Source: Microvirga mediterraneensis
Lineage (GTDB): Bacteria > Pseudomonadota > Alphaproteobacteria > Rhizobiales > Beijerinckiaceae
DNA length: 64,000 bases
Reading direction: 5' to 3'
NCBI RefSeq assembly: GCF_013520865.1
Contig: NZ_JACDXJ010000002.1
Location: forward strand, 62,001-126,000
Numbering within the stretch: position 1 is the first letter of the stretch; each line of letters starts with the position of its first letter. Shown in pieces: positions 17,551-26,418 of the stretch. Below the pieces are notes generated by a model. That model worked only from the letters and a program-made list of their open reading frames with translations, was not told the DNA's origin and did no database searches. A program made the translations under genes and the position numbers.

Positions 17551-18698
17551 TCCCGGACGGCACCGTGGGCACCGCTTTGCTGGTTCTCAGTCTGGAAGCT
17601 GGCGTAAAGTTCGTCCAGTTTTGAGACTAGATACTCACCAAAATCAGGAGCAAGCTTCCGATCGACCTTAAGAGTGAAACTCCTATGATCCTTGACGATC
17701 CGAGCAAGCTTTCGGCCAGCAGGGTCATTCCAGAAGCTAGGTACGGGCTTAGATGCTGCTACAGGTGAGCTAGGACCATTCTGGGTATTTGTAGAAGCAC
17801 CTGCCCCACCCTCCTGTCCTTTGAAATCTGCAGCCTCGGAGAGGTCTGTCAACAAGATCTGGAAACGATCCGCGCTTTCCGCGCTCTTGAATTGATCACG
17901 GCTGATGATTGATTGCGCCCGCTCCACATTAGACGGAATCTGGAAGAAGTCCGTCAGTTCGAGCCAGCGTCCTCGTCCGATGCCAGGGGCATGACCAATC
18001 GCCTCAATAACCGCATGTGGAACCTTGTTAGGGACGCTGATCAGCTTGGCGAGATTGGATTTATCAATTGATAGAGCTTCGATGATGGTGGAGCGCGAGA
18101 ACCCCCGTTGCTCAAGGCGGAAGGCAAACATTGCCTGCTCGATATAAGTTAGATCGAGGCGCGCGTTATTTTCTTGGCCTTGGGCGACGACGAGTTCGTC
18201 GTCACTCATTTCCTTAACGACTGCTCGGACCTTTACTCCGAGTTGCGTCACAGCTCTCAGTCGGCGGTGACCATATGCAACTTGGTAATGACCGGGCTTG
18301 GTCGGATGAGGCCGAACGAGAATGGGAACCTGCTGACCACGGGCTCTAATGGCTTCTACGAGGGATTCATGGGCAACATCGGACCCATCCATGCGGTCCC
18401 GAACAAATGAGCCTTCAATGAATTCAGGATCTAGCTCGACAATGGCTTGGCCAGAGGCAAGCTGAGCACGTAGTTCGCTTACGTCCCCCTGCGCAGATAG
18501 TACAGTCTCGAGAGCCTTGTTGATCGCGCCAACAGGGCTGTTGCTGGCGATGCTCCCTCCTTGCGCAAGAGGCGAGCGCTTGCGCGGAGCCTGTGAAGCG
18601 GGATGCTGTTGTACATTGTCGGCTTCGGGCGACTTCTCTGGGGTGCCGGGAGGGTTGATCGCACCGGAAAGCATACTAGCGATGATCTTACGGGTCAT
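17535..18698 (-). CDS. repB: Plasmid partition protein RepB (ParB family), 3' end supplied by IS256
   Basis: Centromere-binding protein of a repABC-type partition system. The ATG at 18698 overlaps the repA stop (TAATG). The N-terminal RepB leader (MTRKIIASML) is followed by the ParB nuclease-like fold (GQQVPILVRPHPTKPGHYQVAYGHRRLRAV), then the helix-turn-helix region (GFSRSTIIEALSIDKSNLAKLISVPNKVP) and a C-terminal dimerisation segment. The last codons (VVDF and stop) lie within the terminal repeat of the IS256, so the native C-terminus has been replaced by a few residues. Length of 387 aa is slightly long for RepB, and the body is intact. Confidence 0.9.
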   Translation of the reverse strand: MTRKIIASMLSGAINPPGTPEKSPEADNVQQHPASQAPRKRSPLAQGGSIASNSPVGAINKALETVLSAQGDVSELRAQLASGQAIVELDPEFIEGSFVRDRMDGSDVAHESLVEAIRARGQQVPILVRPHPTKPGHYQVAYGHRRLRAVTQLGVKVRAVVKEMSDDELVVAQGQENNARLDLTYIEQAMFAFRLEQRGFSRSTIIEALSIDKSNLAKLISVPNKVPHAVIEAIGHAPGIGRGRWLELTDFFQIPSNVERAQSIISRDQFKSAESADRFQILLTDLSEAADFKGQEGGAGASTNTQNGPSSPVAASKPVPSFWNDPAGRKLARIVKDHRSFTLKVDRKLAPDFGEYLVSKLDELYASFQTENQQSGAHGAVREVVDF

Positions 18699-19954
18699 TA
18701 TGCTCTCCCCCAAGCCTTGGTGATGAGGCTCTCAATTTCCGAATTGACGTTGTTCAGGGACTCGAACGCTCTGTCGTAGGTCGATTTGGTGAACTGTTCG
18801 CGCGAAACCTCATAGAGGGTCTGCTTGGTGATGCCGGCATCAGAAATCGCGGTGCTCTTGAGTACCGGATAGTTCAGGACATGTCCCCCAAACCGCTCCC
18901 GCATGAACGAAACCATCTGATTCTGTGGTCCGTCGCCGGGCTCATAACGGGTAACGAGATACTTCAACCAGTCGTATTCGAGAGTTGCCCCAGCCTTTCG
19001 GACGACGCTCAGAAGATCAGATGTCATGGTCAAAAACTGACACATAGACATGACATCCAGCATTTGTGGATGCACTGTGACGAGCATCGCGGTGCTGGCG
19101 CATAGAGCCGACAGTGTGAGGTAGCCGAGTTGCGGCGGACAGTCGATAATCACGACATCATAGTTCTCAGCAACGGGACCAAGGGCGATGCCCATGCGGG
19201 CAAAGAATAGCGGTTGGTTAGGATCTCGGCTCGTCAAGGCCTTGGGTGTCTCGTGCTCAAATTCCATAAGCTCGAGGTTGCCGGGAATGATGTGGAGTCC
19301 AGGAAAGTATGTTTCCTGGATCACCTCACTGATATCTCTGACCTCATCGCCGTACCGGATTGCTCCATATAAAGTTTGGTTCTCACCGACATCAAATTCC
19401 GGTTGGAAGCCATGAAGGGCGGACAGGCTCGCTTGGGGGTCTAGATCAATTGCAAGAACCCTGTATCCGCTTAGGGCCAGATGCTGGGCCAAGTGGGCAG
19501 CCGTTGTCGTCTTGGCGCTTCCACCTTTGAAGTTCACAACGGAGATAACCTGAAGGTGCTCGCTTCCCGAGCGGTGCTTGACGTAGCCGCGTTCAGATTT
19601 GCCGCTTTCGTCGAGGTAGGACCTCAGGGCATTGATCTCCTCAAGAGAGTAGAGTCTGCGGCCATTAGGCGCCATTTCAGGTTCAGGCCCCTTCCCTTCC
19701 AGGGAAAGACGCCGGAGATAGCTGTCATTGATGCCTACGAGGCGAGCTACCTCACCCGACGTAAATTTTCGCAACGTTTTGCGTGCGGTCGGGGGATAGA
19801 GCATCAAACGTTGCTCATTCAGCTTCTCTGACAGACCACTGGCATGCTCGGCAATCAGGTCTTCGAGAACTGTCTTGAGATCTGACTTTAATAACGCTTG
19901 GGCCACGGTTCGCCTTTCGGAGTAACGGTCTGCAGTGTGAAGAACTGCTTTCAT
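18698..19954 (-). CDS. repA: Plasmid partition ATPase RepA (ParA family)
   Basis: Walker-type ATPase that drives plasmid segregation with RepB and represses its own operon. The 418-aa product has a RepA N-terminal winged-helix/MerR-like part (TSGEVARLVGINDSYLRRL), a deviant Walker A (VNFKGGSAKTTTAAHLAQ), Walker A' (LAIDLDPQASLS) and Walker B (YDVVIIDCPPQLG). It is the first gene of the operon, with repB overlapping its stop by one base. Three candidate parS palindromes lie in the 350 bases upstream. repC, which normally follows repB, is not here but at 39988. Confidence 0.95.
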   Translation of the reverse strand: MKAVLHTADRYSERRTVAQALLKSDLKTVLEDLIAEHASGLSEKLNEQRLMLYPPTARKTLRKFTSGEVARLVGINDSYLRRLSLEGKGPEPEMAPNGRRLYSLEEINALRSYLDESGKSERGYVKHRSGSEHLQVISVVNFKGGSAKTTTAAHLAQHLALSGYRVLAIDLDPQASLSALHGFQPEFDVGENQTLYGAIRYGDEVRDISEVIQETYFPGLHIIPGNLELMEFEHETPKALTSRDPNQPLFFARMGIALGPVAENYDVVIIDCPPQLGYLTLSALCASTAMLVTVHPQMLDVMSMCQFLTMTSDLLSVVRKAGATLEYDWLKYLVTRYEPGDGPQNQMVSFMRERFGGHVLNYPVLKSTAISDAGITKQTLYEVSREQFTKSTYDRAFESLNNVNSEIESLITKAWGRA

Positions 19955-20011
19955 CCGTGAGTAGGCCCGACAGACGTTAAAAACCGATTAATGCGTTCGC
20001 GGTTTTGAGTC

Positions 20012-20027
20012 GTGGTCAGCTGACCAC
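20012..20027. promoter_or_regulatory. Candidate parS site 1
   Basis: GTGGTCAGCTGACCAC is a perfect 16-base palindrome 57 bases upstream of repA. It fits the general shape of repABC centromeres (16-base palindromes with a GC centre, consensus GTT-N4-GC-N4-AAC) with changes in the arms. It could also act as RepA/RepB operator. Confidence 0.65.
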
Positions 20028-20156
20028 TGGCGGAGACAACTGGAATATTGTCAGGACGCTTGGCGCAGAAGACCGATTCCGCCCAGACAGCGGCCGCACC
20101 ATCGCGATTTGCTAGCAATGGCAGGCCCATTCCTTTGTTCGTTCACAGTTGATTTG

Positions 20157-20172
20157 GTGGTCAGCTGACCAC
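20157..20172. promoter_or_regulatory. Candidate parS site 2
   Basis: Second identical copy of the 16-base palindrome GTGGTCAGCTGACCAC, 129 bases from the first. Exact repetition of a palindrome next to repA supports a centromere function rather than chance. Confidence 0.65.
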
Positions 20173-20283
20173 AGGGCGGCAAGTGGACGACGTATTGTTA
20201 TTATGTGCTAACTGCTTGCTTAATGGCTTTGCAAGTGGCAAGCCTTAGCGTTCGCGACATCAAGCCGACAAATGTTTCGGGTT

Positions 20284-20299
20284 GTGGTCAGCTGACCAC
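20284..20299. promoter_or_regulatory. Candidate parS site 3
   Basis: Third identical copy of GTGGTCAGCTGACCAC, 111 bases beyond the second and 37 bases before the left end of the IS630 element. Spacing between sites is regular at roughly 110-130 bases. Confidence 0.65.
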
Positions 20300-20417
20300 C
20301 GTCTTGTGCAACTTGGGCCTTCCAGCCAATGGCTTAGAGCACCGGACAGGAAATCCGACTCCTGGGGTTTTGAGCTGGCGCGATCTGTGATTCACTCTCT
20401 GGAACGGGAGGTGGATC

Positions 20418-20810
20418 ATGGGTCACTGCTATTCTCTCGATCTTCGGGTGCGGGTGGCTGACTTTGTCGAGGCGGGCCATCCCTGCCGGGCGGCCGCCGA
20501 ACACTTTGACGTCAGCGAGAGCTTCGCCATCAAGCTGGTGCGGCGAATGCGGGACACCGGCTCACCGGCGCCGGCCCGCCAAGGCCGACCGCCCGGAAGC
20601 GGCAAGCTGGTGGCTTACGAGAGCTTCCTGATCCAGACCGTCGAGGCCAAGCCCGCCATCACCATGCCCGAACTGGCCGCTCGCCTGCGGGAGGAGCACG
20701 GGATCGTGGCCGCCCCGGCGATGCTCTCGCGCTTCCTGTGCCGGCGCGGCTTCAGTTATAAAAAAAGCCCTGATGGCGGCGGAGTGCGCACGCGCCGACG
20801 TGCGGGATGA
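20418..20810 (+). CDS. IS630 transposase, N-terminal frame (DNA binding)
   Basis: First reading frame of the IS630 transposase: a helix-turn-helix region ([20 protein letters not shown], then [15 protein letters not shown]) and the linker [20 protein letters not shown]. The coding sense leaves this frame at a run of seven A residues near 20759-20765, after GFSYKK, and continues in the next frame. Many IS630 relatives join two frames by programmed frameshifting; a simple indel is the alternative. Confidence 0.85.
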   Translation: MGHCYSLDLRVRVADFVEAGHPCRAAAEHFDVSESFAIKLVRRMRDTGSPAPARQGRPPGSGKLVAYESFLIQTVEAKPAITMPELAARLREEHGIVAAPAMLSRFLCRRGFSYKKSPDGGGVRTRRRAG

Positions 20811-21375
20811 GCGGCGGGTCTGGCGCGAACACCGTCAGGCCCGCATGCGCCAACAGCCGCACCGGCTGGTGTTCCTGGACGAGACCTACGTCAACACCAA
20901 GATGACCCGCCTGCGCGGGCGCTCGCGCAAAGGCCAGCGGTTGCGCATGAGCGCGCCCTTCGGCCACTGGAAGACGCATACCTTCCTGGCCGGGCTGCGG
21001 TGCAACGAACTGTGTGCGCCGTGGATCATCGATGGCCCGATGACCCGCTTGGCGTTCGAGGCTTACATCGAGACGCAGCTTGCCCCGACCCTGCACCAAG
21101 GTGACGTGGTGATCCTCGACAACCTGGCGGTTCACAAGAGCGACAAGGCCGCCCAGTGTCTGAAACAGCGAGGCGCCTGGTTCCTGTTTCTGCCGGCTTA
21201 TTCGCCCGATTTGAACCCGATTGAGCAGGCCTTCGCCAAGATCAAGGCACACCTGCGTAAGGCTGAGGCCCGAACGTTCGACACACTCTGGCGGGCGCTC
21301 GGGGACATCTGTGATTTGTTTGAGCCGCGAGAATGCTGGAATTTCCTCAAGGCTGCCGGCTATGCGTCCGTTTAA
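20773..21375 (+). CDS. IS630 transposase, C-terminal DDE frame
   Basis: Second reading frame carrying the catalytic domain: [16 protein letters not shown] (first Asp), [18 protein letters not shown] (second Asp) and [19 protein letters not shown] (catalytic Glu). It overlaps the first frame by 38 bases in the +1 register. The two together make a full-length transposase of about 320 aa if frameshifting at the A7 run occurs. Confidence 0.9.
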   Translation: MAAECARADVRDERRVWREHRQARMRQQPHRLVFLDETYVNTKMTRLRGRSRKGQRLRMSAPFGHWKTHTFLAGLRCNELCAPWIIDGPMTRLAFEAYIETQLAPTLHQGDVVILDNLAVHKSDKAAQCLKQRGAWFLFLPAYSPDLNPIEQAFAKIKAHLRKAEARTFDTLWRALGDICDLFEPRECWNFLKAAGYASV

Positions 21376-21519
21376 CCGTCCGATGCTCTAGTGCAAGGCA
21401 AACAGGACAGGTTTGAGAGCGCGGAATTGAGACTGCAAAGTTGAGAAGTGATCTGCCGCAGAAGGTAGGCCGCCTGCCCTTCCTGAAAATTGGCGTGCCT
21501 GTTTGAGTGGCGGTTAAGA

Positions 21520-21557
21520 CTGAACCTTTTGTGGTCAGCTGACCACAAAAGGTTCAG
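21520..21557. repeat. 38-bp perfect palindrome containing candidate parS site 4
   Basis: The fourth copy of the 16-base palindrome (21531-21546) is embedded in a longer perfect palindrome: CTGAACCTTTT on the left is mirrored by AAAAGGTTCAG on the right, 19 bases per arm. It lies 31 bases from the stop codon of the tyrosine recombinase gene and beyond the IS630. It can act as a strong centromere, as a bidirectional terminator (a T run follows the GC arm in either direction is not seen, so this is weak), or as a recombination site. Confidence 0.65.
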
Positions 21558-21587
21558 CACTTTGAGTGACGCACCAGCAAGCTAACA

Positions 21588-22739
21588 TTACAGTCCAACT
21601 CGGACGGACATACTTTGAGCATGCTCCTGCTCATCGTAGTATCCCGCTGCCTGCTGAACCGACTTGTGGGCAGACTGGCGCATAGCGTCAACAAGCGGAA
21701 TCCCATCTCGTCCTGCCTGAGTCATAAAGCCCGAACGCAGCCCGTGCGCACTGAAATCAGTGGGATCGAGCCCCGCCATCTGGCAGCGCTTTTTTAAGAT
21801 GAGGTTGATCGACTGCGGGGTGAGCGGGTTCATCCCGATAGAACCGTTCTTTCGCACTTCGCGGAATATCGGACCAGACGTCACGCCAGCTGCCTGCATC
21901 CACTCATGGAGGGCAACAGCGGCCCGTCCTGCGGCGAAGACGAAGGCGCCCTGCCCTGCCGTGGTCGTCTTCGTACGGCCGAGAGCAATGCGGACACAAG
22001 GCACGGTTGGAGACGCCTGATCCGCTGGCCGGAGCTTGATCGGATCGACAACACTGATTTGGGAGTGCCTCAGGGTTGCCACCTCACTGCGCCGCCGTCC
22101 GCCGGCAGCGAATGCAATCAGGAGGATGGCCCGATCCCGAAGATCGATGGCCTTCGAGCCTCCGCAGGTGGCCAAAAGCCGGTCGAGAACATCCCGGGTG
22201 ACGGGCTTGCGGCTCTTGCGCTGGGGAGTGCGCCCGGACGCTTTCATGGCGAGACGCACGGCTTTTTTGATGCCCGGGTCGTCGAACTGACCTTCAACGC
22301 CTTTCCACTGGTGCAGGGTCGACCAGTTCGAGAGCCGCCGGGAGACCGTCTTCGGGGCGTGAGGGCCTCGGACTTTCAGGACCTTGCGATCCCAGAGTTC
22401 CTCGATCACGTCATCAGGCATGCCATGAGCTGTATCGACAGCTTTATGCTCTGGGTCCCACATGTGATGGGCAACGAATTTCAGAACGAGTTCAGGGTGG
22501 GCCGGCCAGGGGAGCGGACGCCCGGTCGCAGCGCGGCACCAAGCCTCGAGGTAGGCGAGATCAGAGGCGAGGGCGCGTAGAGTATTGGCGCCCATACCTG
22601 TATCGGCGAGATGCTTCAGGGTGGCGACATCAGCATCGGTCAGGATCTCGGCATAGCGATCAGCTGCCGCCATCGGCAGCACGGCCGCCAGTGCGTCGAG
22701 TTGCTTAGCGCGGCTGATCTGAGATGCCGAGTTGGCCAA
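21588..22739 (-). CDS. Tyrosine recombinase / site-specific integrase
   Basis: Phage-integrase family recombinase of 383 aa, perhaps a plasmid dimer resolvase or integrase. An N-terminal SAM-like DNA-binding domain (TLRALASDLAYLEAWCRA) precedes the catalytic domain with Arg in AAGGRRRSEVATLRH, the HxxR box SAHGLRSGFMTQAG, His in RQSAHKSVQQAAGYYDEQ and the nucleophile Tyr in the same segment. It stands alone and convergent with the palindrome region. Its place beside parS-like sites favours a role in multimer resolution, which is inference. Confidence 0.9.
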   Translation of the reverse strand: MANSASQISRAKQLDALAAVLPMAAADRYAEILTDADVATLKHLADTGMGANTLRALASDLAYLEAWCRAATGRPLPWPAHPELVLKFVAHHMWDPEHKAVDTAHGMPDDVIEELWDRKVLKVRGPHAPKTVSRRLSNWSTLHQWKGVEGQFDDPGIKKAVRLAMKASGRTPQRKSRKPVTRDVLDRLLATCGGSKAIDLRDRAILLIAFAAGGRRRSEVATLRHSQISVVDPIKLRPADQASPTVPCVRIALGRTKTTTAGQGAFVFAAGRAAVALHEWMQAAGVTSGPIFREVRKNGSIGMNPLTPQSINLILKKRCQMAGLDPTDFSAHGLRSGFMTQAGRDGIPLVDAMRQSAHKSVQQAAGYYDEQEHAQSMSVRVGL

Positions 22740-22907
22740 CGGTGTTTGCCCTACGTCAAGATCGTTCTTCTGGCCGGACTATGGTCGAGCCCCTGTGATT
22801 TGTGAACTGTGGCTGAGCAGCCGCAGGCAATTCACCCAGTCTGACGTCGCACTCCTGCTGCATTCCCATGGTCTGTGCCGCGCCGGCAGATGGGGAAGGA
22901 ACGCCGC

Positions 22908-23861
22908 GTGAGCTGGATTACCGATGTCGCGCCAAAGATCAAAACCCTGTTCAAGCGGGATGCGCCTGACACAGACAGCCTTTGGATCAAGTGCCCGGAC
23001 TCTGGGCAGGTGGTGTTCCAGAAGGACGTTGAGGCGAACCAGTGGGTGATCCCCGGCTCTGGCCACCACCTGCGCCTGTCAGCGATCCAGCGCCTGACGC
23101 TGACTTTTGATGGGGGCCAGTGGACGGATGTGCCCGTCCCGGACGTGGACTCCGACCCGCTGAAGTTCCGGGACACCAAGCGCTACACTGACCGCCTGAA
23201 AGAGGCCCGGACGAAAACTGGGTTGCCGGACGCGATCAAAGTCGGCACAGGAACGGTTGAAGGTCTGCCGATGACCGTAGCGGCCCATGATCCCGATTTC
23301 ATCGGCGGGTCGCTCGGGGCGGCAGCCGGGGAGGCGTTCATCCGGGGTGCCGAAACGGCGATCGAGCGAGCCACGCCCTATGTGGCGTTCACCGCCTCGG
23401 GAGGAGCCCGGATGCAGGAGGGCATCCTGTCCCTCATGCAGATGGCGCGAACCACGGTTCTCATCCAGCGGCTGCGCGAGCGAAAGCTCCCGTATATCGT
23501 GGTTCTCACCAATCCGACCACGGGCGGCGTGACGGCGTCCTATGCGATGCTGGGTGACATCCATCTGGCCGAGCCAGGAGCCCTGATCGGCTTTGCTGGG
23601 CCACGGGTGATCGGCCAGACGATCCGCGAGCACTTGCCCGATGGATTTCAGAGAGCCGAGTTCCTGAGGGATCACGGCATGGTCGACATGGTGGTGCACC
23701 GCCATGACCTGCGCCCGACCTTGGCTCGGTTGTGCAGCCTTCTCATGCGACTGCCCGCGAGGGGGCTTACGCCCGTGGCCGATGGGCCTGCGAAGGACGA
23801 GCCGCCGCACCATGAAGCCGGCCTGCCGGCACCCTCCGACGAAGAGACTGGCCGCCAGTAG
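22908..23861 (+). CDS. accD: Acetyl-CoA carboxylase carboxyltransferase subunit beta
   Basis: Beta half of the carboxyltransferase that transfers the carboxyl group from biotin to acetyl-CoA in fatty acid synthesis. I chose the GTG at 22908, which gives [15 protein letters not shown] at the N-terminus as in alphaproteobacterial AccD, with an AAGGAA site upstream. The N-terminal region has CPDSGQVVF and VIPGSGHH, where other bacteria have the four zinc-ribbon cysteines; three are missing, as is usual in alphaproteobacteria. Crotonase-fold motifs follow: [12 protein letters not shown] and [17 protein letters not shown]. No accA, folC or trp genes lie nearby, so this is probably an extra plasmid copy. 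Confidence 0.92.
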   Translation: MSWITDVAPKIKTLFKRDAPDTDSLWIKCPDSGQVVFQKDVEANQWVIPGSGHHLRLSAIQRLTLTFDGGQWTDVPVPDVDSDPLKFRDTKRYTDRLKEARTKTGLPDAIKVGTGTVEGLPMTVAAHDPDFIGGSLGAAAGEAFIRGAETAIERATPYVAFTASGGARMQEGILSLMQMARTTVLIQRLRERKLPYIVVLTNPTTGGVTASYAMLGDIHLAEPGALIGFAGPRVIGQTIREHLPDGFQRAEFLRDHGMVDMVVHRHDLRPTLARLCSLLMRLPARGLTPVADGPAKDEPPHHEAGLPAPSDEETGRQ

Positions 23862-23971
23862 GGGAGGGGCATCCTCCTCCGGGCAGCCATCAGGACCGTT
23901 ACCGTTCTGATTGATGGACGAAGCCATGATGGCCACTATGGTTAATGGAAGGAAAACGGGCTGGAGGGGGA

Positions 23972-24355
23972 ATGGCGCGAAACCCGGTTCGCGATGAGCG
24001 ACAAGGGGACCTGTTCGGGGCGACCCCGCCACCTGCCACACCGGCCCGCCGGCCATCCCCGCCGAGGCCAGTGCGTGAGGAGACCCGGGCAGGCAAGCTG
24101 GTGTCCTTAGGGGCTCTTAGCGCGACGGCCACCAGACCCGCGATCGACGAACTCCTCGACGGCATGCCGGATCAGGAACTGGCGTATCTGGCAATCGAGG
24201 CCACGCGGCGGGTGAAGCGCAGGCTCACCCGCGGGCAGGGGAGGGAACTTCGGTCGAAAGGCTTTGGCCGAGGGCGATCATCACCCCTCGACGATGCGCT
24301 GCGCCGGATCGGCGGCGAGTTGATGGAGTTTGAGGATCCGGGTGAGACGTGGTGA
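23972..24355 (+). CDS. Hypothetical protein
   Basis: A 127-aa hydrophilic protein. The ATG at 23972 follows a GGAGG ribosome site closely; an ATG at 23945 is the alternative. The N-terminal half is rich in Pro, Ala and Arg and probably disordered (GDLFGATPPPATPARRP). The C-terminal half is helical: AIDELLDGMPDQELAYLAIEATRRVKRRL, then a basic stretch and SPLDDALRRIGGELMEFE. I do not recognise the family. It lies 110 bases after accD on the same strand and converges with the aminoglycoside kinase gene. Confidence 0.6.
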   Translation: MARNPVRDERQGDLFGATPPPATPARRPSPPRPVREETRAGKLVSLGALSATATRPAIDELLDGMPDQELAYLAIEATRRVKRRLTRGQGRELRSKGFGRGRSSPLDDALRRIGGELMEFEDPGETW

Positions 24356-24368
24356 CCCGCCGTGCGCG

Positions 24369-25184
24369 TCAGGTATTCAGGGCGCTCCACGCCATTTCGG
24401 CCACCTGCAGCTCAATCCCAGGATCTAGGTTGTCGTTGATTTGCCAGGCCCCTGACAGTCCGGCCCAGGCCAGAATCCAGAGGAGCAGGCGGCGCATCTC
24501 CAGGGCAGCGGCTTCGCTGACGACCTCGATACGCCGGGCAAAAATTTCGGGCCTTCGGGCAATGGTCAGATGGGGCAGGCCGAGATCCGGGTCGCAGAAG
24601 AGGATGGTGTACTCGAAGGTCCGCTCGCCGATCACCCGCTTTGGGTCGATGGCCAGCCAACCCCGCTCCCCGAAATCCAGGATGTTCTCGTGATGCAGGT
24701 CAGCATGGAGGGGCACGATCTCTCGTTGCGACGCCAGAACGTCGGCGGCCGCGTTGGCGGCATGGACGAGCAGGCCGCCATGCGCCTGGGCCGCAGGAGC
24801 GAGGGCCTGAAACCAGGTGGTCAGCGGCACCAGACCGAGGGGAGGGGCGCCCCGCGGGGCGTGGAGCTGGCGGGCCACGTCACAGATGATCAGGGTGGCC
24901 TCCGCGTCCAAGCCCTCGTTGGCCCAGGTGACCAGCGAGCGTGGTCCGGTGGCCTGCTCAAGCAGGATCGCGCCATCGTCGTAAGCCAGCACCTGGGCGG
25001 CGCCGTGTCCGGCCCACCACCGCATGAGCAGGTGTCCGTGCCTCTCGTCGTCGGCGTGCGTGACCTTCAGCATCGCCGGTCGGCCGTCGGACAGGACCGG
25101 CAGAAGCTGGCTGGTGTGCGTGACGATGGGAGCTCCGGCTGGCGTGAGGCCCCACTTGGCAATGTAGTGCTCAAGCATCAGCAT
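24369..25184 (-). CDS. Aminoglycoside 6-phosphotransferase-like kinase (APH(6)/StrB type)
   Basis: Kinase-fold phosphotransferase of 271 aa. The catalytic loop reads PLHADLHHENILDFGERGW, and the metal-binding motif is AIDPKRVIGERTFEYT, the form found in APH(6)/StrB and hydroxyurea phosphotransferases. An N-terminal lobe with MLKVTHADDERHG supplies the ATP-binding Lys. It could confer streptomycin resistance, but many chromosomal and plasmid relatives have no proven substrate, so resistance is inference. It is monocistronic, with no transposon signature next to it. Confidence 0.85.
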   Translation of the reverse strand: MLMLEHYIAKWGLTPAGAPIVTHTSQLLPVLSDGRPAMLKVTHADDERHGHLLMRWWAGHGAAQVLAYDDGAILLEQATGPRSLVTWANEGLDAEATLIICDVARQLHAPRGAPPLGLVPLTTWFQALAPAAQAHGGLLVHAANAAADVLASQREIVPLHADLHHENILDFGERGWLAIDPKRVIGERTFEYTILFCDPDLGLPHLTIARRPEIFARRIEVVSEAAALEMRRLLLWILAWAGLSGAWQINDNLDPGIELQVAEMAWSALNT

Positions 25185-25284
25185 GCCCTATCATGCGGGC
25201 CGGTCGGGTGCCACGGACCCGGAACGAGAGGGGAGGGCAGTCCCTGAGGGACACTGCCAGGGAGCCGATCCTGCTAGGAAGGCC

Positions 25285-25935
25285 TTAGATCCTGGTCAGC
25301 AGCTCCCGCTTTTTGCCTTCAAATTCCTCGGCACTGAGAAGGCCTTTGTCTCTCAGATGGCCGAGGCGCTCCACCATCGAGAACACATCCCCGGCTTGTT
25401 CGGCCGCTTGTGGGTGGCGCGTTGGGGCATCGGAGGCCTCAGCGGGGAGGTGGCGCTTGAGCCGGATCGTGTACGGGATCACCGAGCCTATCGTTGCGAT
25501 AGTCACCAGCGCCAGGACCCATCTTACGATGTCGCCAGCCACGGGACTGAGGGTGAGGCCTAGGAACGATTCGAGAAAAATCAGCAGCAGGATGGTGAGG
25601 AAGCCATACTTCAGGAACCACCCACACGCTTTCAGGAGCCGATCGCCAAGGGCCTTATGGAGCCTGTTGTCCCGGCGGGCCGTCCGCTCGAGGGAGAACA
25701 CCGTCAGCGGCACCCAGATCACGGTGAGGGAGGGGACGATGCAGCCCCATACGAAGTTCGGGTTCCAGAACCGTTCCGCGGGTGCTGCGGCCTGTAGGAA
25801 CTGCCGCGCGCGCAGGACGAACAGCACCTGAAACACCAACAACGGAATGAACAGCAGCACCACGATCCAGTGCCAGATACTCGCTCCACCCACGATAATT
25901 GCCCCCTGCTCAAACCCGAGCAGACCATAGAACAA
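25285..25935 (-). CDS. Membrane protein with C-terminal SHOCT domain
   Basis: A 216-aa integral membrane protein with about four hydrophobic segments (IVVLLFIPLLVFQVLFVL near the N-terminus, IVPSLTVIWVPLTVF, FLTILLLIFLESFLGL and VLALVTIATIGSVIPY). The last 30 residues, VERLGHLRDKGLLSAEEFEGKKRELL, are a SHOCT motif, a short helical hairpin common at protein termini. Function is unknown. It is on the same strand as the APH gene but 100 bases upstream of it, so co-transcription is possible. Confidence 0.7.
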   Translation of the reverse strand: MFYGLLGFEQGAIIVGGASIWHWIVVLLFIPLLVFQVLFVLRARQFLQAAAPAERFWNPNFVWGCIVPSLTVIWVPLTVFSLERTARRDNRLHKALGDRLLKACGWFLKYGFLTILLLIFLESFLGLTLSPVAGDIVRWVLALVTIATIGSVIPYTIRLKRHLPAEASDAPTRHPQAAEQAGDVFSMVERLGHLRDKGLLSAEEFEGKKRELLTRI

Positions 25936-26170
25936 TCGAACTGATGTCGTCGAGCGAGGGGCGTTTGATCGATCGTAGGGGAGGGGAGGCGAACGGCGCG
26001 GAATGGCAGATGGTTGCCGGCCCGTCCGGCCTTAGCGCTCTTTTGGGAACGTTCCTTGGTGCGATCCCCAGAGTCCGAAGCTCCAGGATGAGGCCGGATG
26101 AACCGGGCGATTTGGCCTGGAACGCGGGCTGAACGGCGGATATTTGCCTTCCTAGGGCTCGAAGGGCCCC

Positions 26171-26212
26171 GAAAACGGGTTTGATAGCGATGAAAACGGG
26201 TTTGATAGCGAT
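26171..26212. repeat. Tandem direct repeat, two 21-bp units
   Basis: GAAAACGGGTTTGATAGCGA followed by T occurs twice in immediate succession without mismatch. It lies in the gap upstream of the SHOCT gene and before the first IS66 element. Each unit holds TTGATAGCGAT, half of an FNR-like site, but no full dyad. Confidence 0.8.
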
Positions 26213-26345
26213 AAGGGGCCATGATCGATACCAAAACGCGCCGAGAATGCGGCATCAGACAACCAGTAGACAAATCCCCTATTGCTTCGCTTTCCGCCCC
26301 GAGTACATTGAGCCTCAATGACTTAACTCAGGCGTTCAGGCGCTG

Positions 26346-26354
26346 CCGGACAAG
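26346..26354. repeat. Direct repeat CCGGACAAG, copy 1
   Basis: Nine-base sequence immediately outside the left end of the first IS66 element; identical copies occur at the junction of the two elements and outside the right end of the second. Eight of the nine bases fit the IS66 target-duplication length. Confidence 0.7.
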
Positions 26355-26418
26355 GTAATCGGAGCATTTTGGGGGGCCAACGATTCCTTCAAAGCGGTAT
26401 CTGTGATTCAATCGATGG

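Larger units (their letters stand above)
20337..21388 (+). mobile_element. IS630-family insertion sequence
   Basis: The element is bounded by inverted repeats GAGCACCGGAC (20337 onward) and, read inward from 21388, GAGCATCGGAC. TA dinucleotides at 20335-20336 and 21389-21390 flank it, the target duplication expected of IS630/Tc1-type elements. It separates candidate parS site 3 from site 4 and so inserted into the centromere region. It is about 1050 bp long. Confidence 0.85.

Noticed and set aside
23079..24056. 325-codon minus-strand open frame opposite accD
   Set aside because: AccD is clearly coding on the plus strand. The opposite frame has no domain and no ribosome site.
24369..25184. 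Calling the APH-like gene a proven streptomycin-resistance determinant
   Set aside because: Only the kinase fold and subfamily motifs are visible. There is no paired strA-like gene and no resistance transposon, so the substrate is left open.
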